Shown here: one piece after another, positions 44,354 to 49,997 of the stretch
Position numbering within the stretch: the stretch's first letter is position 1
Layout: each line of letters opens with the position of its first letter
Source: Arenibacter latericius DSM 15913
Lineage (GTDB): Bacteria > Bacteroidota > Bacteroidia > Flavobacteriales > Flavobacteriaceae
Direction: 5' to 3'
DNA: 49,997 nt
NCBI RefSeq assembly: GCF_000424985.1
Contig: NZ_AUKX01000039.1
Location: forward strand, 1-49,997
Program-made: the position numbers and the translations under genes
Notes under the pieces: model-generated
The model's database searches: none
Told to the model about the DNA's origin: nothing
What the model saw: only the letters and a program-made list of their open reading frames with translations

Positions 44354-44365
44354 TGATAAAGATCA
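44354..44365. promoter_or_regulatory. TGAT-N4-ATCA palindrome upstream of the DUF302 gene
   Basis: TGATAAAGATCA matches the inner eight bases of the FNR-type box, 132 bases before the DUF302 start and 120 bases from the perfect box. Confidence 0.35.
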
Positions 44366-44496
44366 TTACAGTTACTTGATTTAAGACATAACTTTATTTT
44401 TTAAAGTAGTAAGTAGAAGTTGGCGATTATGAATATTTACAAAGCCACTTTTTAATAAATTGGAATACATATAACTAAATAATTAAATAAGATCAT

Positions 44497-44883
44497 ATGA
44501 AATATCATATCAGTAAAACAGTTACAGGCACCTTTGATGAGGTGGTTAACAAGGTAAAAGAAGAATTAAAAAAAGAAGGCTTTGGGGTGTTGACAGAAAT
44601 CGACATCAAGAATACATTAAAGAACAAATTGGATGTCGACTTTAGAAAATATACCATTCTAGGAGCTTGTAATCCAGGTTATGCCCACAAGGCACTTTTG
44701 GCAGAAGATAAAGTGGGTACTATGCTGCCCTGTAATGTTATTGTTCAAGAGAAAAGTGAGGGCAATATAGAAGTGGCCGCCGTAAACCCAAAAGCATCTA
44801 TGATGGCAATTGATAACGATAGTTTAAAGGAATTGGCTACTGATGTTACTCAGAAATTAGAAAAAGTGGTGGCAGGAGTATAG
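44497..44883 (+). CDS. DUF302-family protein, 128 aa
   Basis: The protein shows the DUF302 pattern: TFDEVVNKVKEELKKEGFGVLTEIDIKNTLKNKL, then YTILGACNPGYAHKALLAEDKVGTMLPCNVIVQE, and ends with a helix. There is no signal peptide. Members are small alpha/beta proteins often near heavy-metal, thiosulfate or anaerobic-stress genes, with unknown biochemical role. Here it faces a universal stress gene across a long regulatory region and precedes arsR, which lies on the opposite strand. Confidence 0.9.
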   Translation: MKYHISKTVTGTFDEVVNKVKEELKKEGFGVLTEIDIKNTLKNKLDVDFRKYTILGACNPGYAHKALLAEDKVGTMLPCNVIVQEKSEGNIEVAAVNPKASMMAIDNDSLKELATDVTQKLEKVVAGV

Positions 44884-44924
44884 CCGTTAACTGTAGTAAG
44901 GAGATTAATAGTATTGCTGAGGAG

Positions 44925-44957
44925 GTGTACAACAAGACAAGCCCAAATGTTGTACAC
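44925..44957. repeat. Perfect 10-base stem-loop between the DUF302 and arsR genes
   Basis: GTGTACAACA and TGTTGTACAC pair perfectly around a 13-base loop in the gap between two convergent genes. No T-run follows on either strand, so it is either a non-standard terminator for both genes or a palindromic site. Confidence 0.6.
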
Positions 44958-44993
44958 GGTTGTGGTATTTTCTAAAGAGTTTCTTATAACATT

Positions 44994-45323
44994 TTAGCAG
45001 CAAGTATTTTTTGTAACGTCCTGATCTAAAAACTTTAAAATAATCTCCTTCATTTTGGTCCAGTTATCCGTATCTATACAATAGCAAACGCTGGTACCTT
45101 CTACGTTGCCTTTAATGAGACCTAGATTTTTAAGTTCCTTTAAATGTTGGGAAATGGTGGGTTGTGCGAGACCTATTTCGTTTACTAAATCCCCACAAAC
45201 ACAAGAGTTAATTTTAAATAGGTGCTGCAAGATAGCTACCCTTGCAGGATGTCCAAGGACTTTAGCGAATGAGGCAATGGTATTCTGCTCTTCAGTAAAT
45301 TTTTCAGTTTTAGTGGCTCCCAT
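44994..45323 (-). CDS. ArsR-family metalloregulator
   Basis: The 109-residue winged-helix protein is of the ArsR/SmtB family. The recognition region INSCVCGDLVNEIGLAQPTISQHLKELKNLGLIKG contains CVC in the alpha-3 site used for As(III)/Sb(III) sensing by ArsR. The C-terminus ends NTCC, adding another thiol pair. It lacks an arsenic operon here: the neighbours are a DUF302 gene (convergent) and cardiolipin synthase (divergent). A palindrome 16-31 bases upstream of its start suits autorepression. Confidence 0.9.
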   Translation of the reverse strand: MGATKTEKFTEEQNTIASFAKVLGHPARVAILQHLFKINSCVCGDLVNEIGLAQPTISQHLKELKNLGLIKGNVEGTSVCYCIDTDNWTKMKEIILKFLDQDVTKNTCC

Positions 45324-45338
45324 CTTATGTGTAAATTG

Positions 45339-45354
45339 ATTGTAATATTACGAT
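45339..45354. promoter_or_regulatory. Candidate ArsR operator
   Basis: ATTGTAATATTACGAT is a palindrome with one mismatched pair, centred about 23 bases before the arsR start. Its AT-rich 16-base form is like other ArsR/SmtB-family operators. Binding is inferred. Confidence 0.5.
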
Positions 45355-45544
45355 AAAGTTATTCTATGAGCAAAATTATTTCCTTATACAACTAGATATA
45401 AGGCGATTAAAGGTTCTGTTTTTTTGATCCAGTAATTGCTTAAAATTGATAACTACTCCAATCTTGTTAAGAGTCTCTTATGGGTTCGTTACCGCATTAT
45501 TCCAAATTTATATGGGTGGACAATGGGGAAAGGCTTTTGTAAAA

Positions 45545-45556
45545 CTGACCAAAATC
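45545..45556. promoter_or_regulatory. Imperfect FNR-like site before cardiolipin synthase
   Basis: TGACCAAAATCA (TGAC-N4-ATCA) lies 49 bases before the cls start. It is one base from the TGAT-N4-ATCA palindrome and is the exact reverse complement of TGATTTTGGTCA at 44209-44220, including the four spacer bases. Confidence 0.35.
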
Positions 45557-45604
45557 ATGATAATTAGCAGCATAGGGCCTTAAATTGGACTAAACAGATT
45601 AAAT

Positions 45605-47020
45605 ATGGGTACTATGTGGTTTGTAGTTCTGGTTTCACTATACTTTCTTTTTGCCGCTGCTATTGTAATTGTGGTATTGCTAAATGGGGTAAGACCGTCT
45701 AAATCCTTAGCATGGCTATTGGCTATATTTACTGTTCCCGTTGGTGGTATTTTATTGTATTTGTTATTGGGAAGAAATAGAAGGAAGAATAAGTTACTCA
45801 AACTTAAAAAACAAGCGTTTTTAAATTTACCGAAACCAACTGCCTCCCATATGTCTACCCTAGATGGAGAGTATAAAAAATTAATGAAATTGGTTTATAA
45901 AAACTCCTTCTTCCCACCTACGAAGCATAATGAGGTTTGTCTCCTAAAAGATGGGAAAACTACTTTCGAGGCTATTTTTAAGGCCTTGGAAAATGCCCAA
46001 ATACAAATACATCTACAGTATTATATTTTTGAAGAAGGGGAGCTTGCAGATCGCTTATTATTGCTTTTTAAAGAAAAAATTGCCCAAGGGGTTCAAATAC
46101 GGATGATTTATGATGGTATAGGGAGTTTTTCACTGAGTAAGGCCTACCGAAAAAAATTACTAGCTGTTGGGGTAGAGGTGTATCCTTTTCTTCCTTTTAA
46201 GTTTGGGCGCTTTCTTTCTTCCCTGAATTATAGGAACCATCGAAAAATAATTGTAGTAGATGGAATAATTGCCTTTACAGGAGGGATTAATATTTCTGAT
46301 AAATATCTAAAAGGAGACCCTGCTTTGGGCAATTGGCACGATATGCATATTAAAATAGTAGGGGAAGCAGCAAGCCACCTGAATACTATTTTTGAGATGG
46401 ATTGGTACTTGGTCAGCCAGATAATATTAGACCCCTTGGTAATAACAGAAACTGCCATTGCGGAAAGGAATTATTCTTTAGTGCAGATTGTTTCTGGTGG
46501 ACCCGATGACGATTTCCCCTCTTTAGAACAGGCCTGCTTTACCATTATCAATAAAGCAACGGACTACCTATATATTACAAATCCGTATATAATTCCTGGG
46601 CAAGCGATTATGCAGGCTTTACAGACTACGGCACGGAGTGGGGTAGATGTACGTCTTATGGTTTCAGAAAAGGTAGATAGTAAGATAGTGGGGTGGTGCG
46701 TGCGTTCTTATTTTGAATCGTTGCTTAAGTCGGGCATAAAAATCTATCTCTTTCCAGAAGGGTTCCTTCATAGCAAGATAATTGTAAGTGACGATTCGGT
46801 TTCTACTATAGGGACAGCAAATTTGGATGATCGTAGTTTTGAACAGAACTATGAGGTAAATGCGATCATTTATGATAGGGAATTTGCAAAGTTGCTCCGT
46901 AACGATTTTTTAAAAGATGCCAATATTAGCAGACTGCTTTCTTATCAAGAATATGTAGGAAGACCCTGGATTGAGAAGTTAAAAGAAGGTTTTGGAAAAG
47001 TCTTTAGTCCGCTGTTATAA
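45605..47020 (+). CDS. cls: Cardiolipin synthase (phospholipase D family)
   Basis: The 471-residue protein starts with two membrane spans (about 5-27 and 35-56) and has two PLD active-site motifs, HRKIIVVDG (His212) and HSKIIVSDD (His389), each HxKx4D. This is the standard bacterial cardiolipin synthase plan, which condenses two phosphatidylglycerols at the inner membrane. Its stop is contiguous with the stop of the convergent hydroxyacid dehydrogenase (six-base coding overlap). The FNR-like site upstream suggests possible stress control. Confidence 0.95.
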   Translation: MGTMWFVVLVSLYFLFAAAIVIVVLLNGVRPSKSLAWLLAIFTVPVGGILLYLLLGRNRRKNKLLKLKKQAFLNLPKPTASHMSTLDGEYKKLMKLVYKNSFFPPTKHNEVCLLKDGKTTFEAIFKALENAQIQIHLQYYIFEEGELADRLLLLFKEKIAQGVQIRMIYDGIGSFSLSKAYRKKLLAVGVEVYPFLPFKFGRFLSSLNYRNHRKIIVVDGIIAFTGGINISDKYLKGDPALGNWHDMHIKIVGEAASHLNTIFEMDWYLVSQIILDPLVITETAIAERNYSLVQIVSGGPDDDFPSLEQACFTIINKATDYLYITNPYIIPGQAIMQALQTTARSGVDVRLMVSEKVDSKIVGWCVRSYFESLLKSGIKIYLFPEGFLHSKIIVSDDSVSTIGTANLDDRSFEQNYEVNAIIYDREFAKLLRNDFLKDANISRLLSYQEYVGRPWIEKLKEGFGKVFSPLL

Positions 47021-48022
47021 AGTGTTTATTTGCCATCCCAATTCATTCTTGCCAGTTACTCCTTCTGCCCAGCAGTCCAAATTATAAAAAGTAGATTCTG
47101 CAATGTTAGTAAGTGCTTCACTGGTTATAAAGCCCTGATGAGGAGTAAGAAGTACATTAGAAAAAGATAGTAGCTTTTTAAGTTGATCGTCCTTAATGCC
47201 GGTTTTAGAGTTGTCCCTAAAGAAGGTCCCTTTTTCATGTTCGTACACGTCAGTGCCATAGGCCCCAATTAAATGATTTCCTAATGCCGTAAGCAAGGCA
47301 GAGGTATCTACCACTGCGCCTCTGGCCGTATTAATCAGAATAACATTGTTTTTCATAATCTTGAAAGCAGAATCATCAAGTAAGTAGTGAGTTTCTTGTG
47401 TTAGCGGCACATGAAGACTAATTATATCTGATTTTGAATAAAGCTCTTGCAAACCAACATATCGTGTTCCGTATTTAGAAACTAAATCTAGATTAGGTTT
47501 TATGTCATGGGTTAAAATATGGCAACCAAATCCGTGCATAATCTTTACCATAATAGCTCCAACATTCCCAGTACCAATGATACCTACCGTTTTTCCATTA
47601 AGGTCAAAGCCCAATAGGTCATTTTGAATAAAGTTGTAGTTTTTGGCTCTTAAATTTGCCAAGATAACTTTTCTATTTAGCGTTAAGAGTAAAGAAGTAG
47701 CATGTTCTGCAATAGCATAGGGTGAATAGTTAGGTACATTGGCAACTTTAAATCCAAAGCGTTTTGCGGTGTGGATCTGTATGTTGTTATGACCAGTAGA
47801 GCGAAGTGTGATATTACGTACCCCCAAATCCCATAGTTCCTCTAGTACTATAAGGGAGGGGTCGTCCCCAGAAAAAATGGAAATGGAATTATAACCAATA
47901 GCTTTAATTGCGGTATGGGTATCTAAGGCTTCCTTGTAATAGGTAACTTGATACTTTCCATTATTGGCTTTTTCCAAAAATGGGATTTCAAATTCTTTGG
48001 CGCTATAGACTAGTAATTTCAT
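47015..48022 (-). CDS. D-2-hydroxyacid (D-lactate) dehydrogenase
   Basis: The 335-residue protein has the Rossmann motif GTGNVGAIMVKIMHGFG with following Asp (HDIKPN), so it is NAD-dependent. It carries NTARGAVVDTSALL and the catalytic His in LTPHQGF, and begins MKLLVYSAKEFEIPFL, like fermentative LdhA. It should interconvert pyruvate and D-lactate, which fits low-oxygen metabolism. It follows the MscS gene by 46 bases on the same strand and overlaps the cls end. Confidence 0.92.
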   Translation of the reverse strand: MKLLVYSAKEFEIPFLEKANNGKYQVTYYKEALDTHTAIKAIGYNSISIFSGDDPSLIVLEELWDLGVRNITLRSTGHNNIQIHTAKRFGFKVANVPNYSPYAIAEHATSLLLTLNRKVILANLRAKNYNFIQNDLLGFDLNGKTVGIIGTGNVGAIMVKIMHGFGCHILTHDIKPNLDLVSKYGTRYVGLQELYSKSDIISLHVPLTQETHYLLDDSAFKIMKNNVILINTARGAVVDTSALLTALGNHLIGAYGTDVYEHEKGTFFRDNSKTGIKDDQLKKLLSFSNVLLTPHQGFITSEALTNIAESTFYNLDCWAEGVTGKNELGWQINTL

Positions 48023-48068
48023 TTTTCATGTATTTAAAAATTAAAATAGATCACCCCTTATCCCTAAG

Positions 48069-48968
48069 CTATTTTTTTATGTTTATATCCAATTCGGGTA
48101 CTTTTAGTAATTGTAATGTGGTTGATGCTAGGGTGACCTTCCCGTAGGTACCCAAAACTGCCTGTGATATTTGGTAATACAAATTATTCTTTGTTGCCCT
48201 CCTTAACTTGTAATCTGTGATATATCTTAAATTTATCGCAATCCAATTATCCGTTAAACGTAAGGCTAAGGTTGGTTCTAGTCTTGCATTTTCAATATAG
48301 TAGTGCGCTACCATTTCCTCCCATTTTTCCAAAGAGCTTTCTGTATATTCCGAAAGCAATTTTGTAGCGGTATCCAACATTATTTTTTTAGTCAATTCCA
48401 CATCGGAATCATAGGTGATTAGGATATCCAATTCGTCCCAAACAAAGGGGAAGTCCATGGAATAGTTCTTTATAGGACCCTTAAAGACAAAAGCATTACT
48501 TATTTTTACTATTCTACCAGAATAATTATCGCTACTTACCCATTCGCCAATCTCCATCATAGTAGTGTAAATACTATCTATATCAATAACATCTCCCTTA
48601 ATTCCATTAATCTCTATCCGGTCTCCAGGTTTGTAAACTCGAACAAAGAAGATATAAAAAGAGCCTGCTATACTAAGGATAAGTTCCTGCAGCGTAAAAG
48701 TGATTCCTGCAGTAAAAAGACCAATGATTACGGTGTAGTTTTCTATATTTTCTACTGTAAAGGATATCAATATCAATAAACCGATAAGCAGATACCCAAA
48801 TACTTCAACTCCTTTTTGGGCTTTATATCGTATAGAGACATCACTTATCCGCTTTTTTAAAAGCTTCCTCAAAAAACCTATGATTAGTACAACGAAGACT
48901 ATCCATAGGATAAGTTTTGTAATCCTTGTAATAATAGGATTATCAAAAAAGTCGAGTAATTCTATCAT
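48069..48968 (-). CDS. Mechanosensitive ion channel family protein (MscS-like)
   Basis: A 299-residue protein with three N-terminal spans (about 16-36, 53-70 and 75-112) leading to the pore helix region TFTLQELILSIAGSFYIFFVRVYKPGDRIEINGIKGDVIDID, which is the family's beta-domain start. The soluble part is about 115-295. It is thought to release solutes under osmotic downshock. It lies between the eRF1-like gene (70 bases upstream) and the dehydrogenase gene, all on one strand. Confidence 0.9.
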   Translation of the reverse strand: MIELLDFFDNPIITRITKLILWIVFVVLIIGFLRKLLKKRISDVSIRYKAQKGVEVFGYLLIGLLILISFTVENIENYTVIIGLFTAGITFTLQELILSIAGSFYIFFVRVYKPGDRIEINGIKGDVIDIDSIYTTMMEIGEWVSSDNYSGRIVKISNAFVFKGPIKNYSMDFPFVWDELDILITYDSDVELTKKIMLDTATKLLSEYTESSLEKWEEMVAHYYIENARLEPTLALRLTDNWIAINLRYITDYKLRRATKNNLYYQISQAVLGTYGKVTLASTTLQLLKVPELDINIKK

Positions 48969-49038
48969 ATAGTTTTTGATCTATTTTACCTCCAAAAATA
49001 CGTAGCGTTTTAGCGGTGTTTGATTAAGTTTTAACCAA

Positions 49039-49452
49039 CTACTTTCCTTTATTAAAATAATTCCGCACCAAAGCTTTCACTTGGTTTTCTGTCATGCTAT
49101 CAGATTTGATTACCGTTTTCAGTTTTGCAGCTATAGACTTGTAATTGTTGGTTAATTCTTTTTTAAACTTTTCGTTGGTATCTCCAAGGCCAAAAAGTGC
49201 TATGGCATCTGCATCTTTAATGGCGTTGGCAAGATGGCTGAAGTAGGTTTTTAATTGATGCTTTTCCCGCTCTAAAAATTTGCTGTCTTGTATTACGTCT
49301 TGGGGTCCCCATTTTGCTGATCTAGTACCAGATCCGCCAGAAGGTCTATAAAATTCAAGTTCAGACATGATAGTTTCAAACCCTACCTGTTCCCCTGCAA
49401 GCATCACAATGTGAGCTTTTTCCTTGTCCATCCAAATTCCAAAATTTTTCAT
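49039..49452 (-). CDS. Hypothetical protein, possibly eRF1/Pelota-domain-like, 137 aa
   Basis: The start MKNFGIWMDKEKAHIVML and the segment DADAIALFGLGDTNEKFKKELTNNYKSIAAKL recall the bacterial eRF1-like (baeRF / 'translational machinery protein') group, which uses an L7Ae-like fold. The similarity is by eye only. The protein is soluble, with a Lys-rich C-terminal helix. The preceding gene is a truncated universal stress gene 10 bases upstream, and the MscS gene follows. Confidence 0.45.
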   Translation of the reverse strand: MKNFGIWMDKEKAHIVMLAGEQVGFETIMSELEFYRPSGGSGTRSAKWGPQDVIQDSKFLEREKHQLKTYFSHLANAIKDADAIALFGLGDTNEKFKKELTNNYKSIAAKLKTVIKSDSMTENQVKALVRNYFNKGK

Positions 49453-49462
49453 AATAGTTTTA

Positions 49463-49683
49463 TTAGTGTAATGCTAAAATTGGTATGCTAGCTTTATAAC
49501 CTATCTCTTTAACTAACGGCCTTGAAAATATGCTACCGAAGAAAAAATGTTTCCGATTAATAAAGGCTATCATATCACTCTTCCTAAGATCTGCAAATGA
49601 GGTAATCCCTTGGGCTACATCTTTCTTGGGTATGGTATGGAAACTGTGGTCTACGGTCTCCAAGATCTCTTTTAATAATTGTT
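49463..49683 (-). pseudogene. Universal stress protein gene truncated by an IS
   Basis: The last 73 codons of a UspA gene are readable (LLKEILETVDHSFHTIPKKDV...FINRKHFFFGSIFSRPLVKEIGYKASIPILALH). The reading frame stops making sense exactly where the IS end begins (TAG over 49687-49689), and the remaining N-terminal part is absent from this window; it may lie beyond the insertion. Without start or promoter it is probably not functional. Confidence 0.85.
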
Positions 49684-49997
49684 GGCTCTAGTTTATAATA
49701 GCTATTATTTGTATCTTTAGGTATGGAACTAGAAGAATTAAAACAAAAGATCCTTTCGCTTCCTCTGGTGGACAGGCGGAGATTGCTCAAGGATATCGAA
49801 AAGCACGATGTGACTACGGGAAGTCCAAGGGCACAGGCCTCCCGCCGACATCTTCTCGACAATATGATGGGCGAGTGCCCGCACTGTGGCCATACCAAAT
49901 ATGTCCGTTTCGGAAAGGACAAGGGTGCACAGCGCTATAAATGCAAGTCCTGCAAGAGAAGCTTTACCGAATATACGGGCACTTGGATGGCGGGGCT
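49684..49997 (+). mobile_element. IS1595-type insertion sequence, left end only
   Basis: The element begins at about 49684 (GGCTCTAGTTTATAATAGC), where the UspA frame is interrupted, and contains the start of a zinc-ribbon transposase gene. The GG at the tip is usual for IS1595-family ends. The coding part is markedly richer in G+C than the surroundings, which suggests recent arrival. The right end and target duplication are outside the window. Confidence 0.75.
49723..49997 (+). CDS. IS1595-family transposase, N-terminal part (cut by window edge)
   Basis: From ATG 49723 the frame is open to the end of the window (about 91 residues). The N-terminal helices MELEELKQKILSLPLVDRRR are followed by a zinc ribbon CPHC (about 52-55) and CKSC (about 74-77), in the context KYVRFGKDKGAQRYKCKSCKRSFTEYTGT. 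This ribbon is typical of IS1595/IS1016 transposases; the DDE catalytic domain would follow beyond the window. Confidence 0.85.
   Translation, partial: MELEELKQKILSLPLVDRRRLLKDIEKHDVTTGSPRAQASRRHLLDNMMGECPHCGHTKYVRFGKDKGAQRYKCKSCKRSFTEYTGTWMAG

Larger units (their letters stand above)
43953..44496. promoter_or_regulatory. Long divergent regulatory region between USP and DUF302 genes
   Basis: About 540 bases without a reading frame. It carries TGAT-N4-GTCA (44209-44220), a perfect TTGAT-N4-ATCAA (44234-44247) and TGAT-N4-ATCA (44354-44365). The distance from the first two to the USP gene is about 260-290 bases, and the third lies about 130 bases before the DUF302 gene. The clustering suggests a shared regulator for both genes. 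Confidence 0.4.

Noticed and set aside
49584-49922. A 112-residue minus-strand frame at the right edge
   Set aside because: It crosses the junction between the truncated UspA gene and the IS, antisense to the transposase gene, so it cannot be an evolved gene.
1-49997. CRISPR array, tRNA or rRNA genes
   Set aside because: No regularly spaced direct repeats and no tRNA T-arm or rRNA-like segments were recognised on reading both strands by eye; a covariance search would be decisive.

Overview
The window comes from a low-GC member of the Bacteroidota, most likely a marine Flavobacteriaceae. The evidence is the gliding-motility pair gldF/gldG beside dnaN, the flavobacterial style of PhoH and MnmE, the lack of strong Shine-Dalgarno sites at most starts, and dispersed palindromic intergenic repeats of a kind I recall from this family. 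No rRNA, tRNA or CRISPR array was recognised.

Layout. 1-3.3 kb is the right-hand end of a mobile region. It holds what looks like the 5' part of a group II intron (minus strand, running off the left edge), three or four small unknown genes, and a tyrosine recombinase facing the 3' end of mnmE. 3.3-15.5 kb is conserved housekeeping DNA: mnmE, a minus-strand run of SAM hydrolase, monooxygenase-fold protein, gldF, gldG and dnaN, a plus-strand phoH-purC pair, and a cNMP/CBS/DUF294 protein coupled to a DEDD exonuclease. 15.9-27.3 kb is a mosaic of signalling and stress genes: two single-domain response regulators, one next to a HisKA_2 kinase; a cysteine-rich copper-binding protein beside an SLC13-type transporter; a CXXCH/FG-GAP lipoprotein; DUF808; SYLF; an SDR; and a 42-residue membrane peptide. 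27.4-32.6 kb holds two family-20 beta-hexosaminidases pointing away from each other around a small helical protein. 32.8-34.2 kb holds an HMA-like protein without its metal motif and an ATP-cone/PD-(D/E)XK nuclease fusion, preceded by a small membrane gene with an in-frame stop. 34.3-42.4 kb is a complete TetR-TolC-HlyD-ABC-ABC-permease-permease exporter, with an OsmC protein and a lipoprotein embedded in it. 42.6-49.7 kb is a second stress cluster: PPOX-fold protein, universal stress proteins, DUF302, ArsR, cardiolipin synthase, D-2-hydroxyacid dehydrogenase, MscS and a possible eRF1-like protein. It ends in a universal stress gene cut by an IS1595-type insertion sequence at the right edge.

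How the parts may work together. The stress genes from 32 to 49 kb share a set of TGAT-N4-ATCA-like palindromes in their upstream regions, including one perfect FNR-type box (TTGAT-N4-ATCAA). This suggests, but does not prove, control by a CRP/FNR-family regulator responding to oxygen or redox state. The exporter appears to be autoregulated through a double palindrome just upstream of tetR, and arsR has its own palindrome. The best candidates for something not well described are the ATP-cone/nuclease with its disrupted membrane partner, the OsmC/lipoprotein insertion in the exporter, and the FNR-like site cluster at 44.2-44.4 kb.
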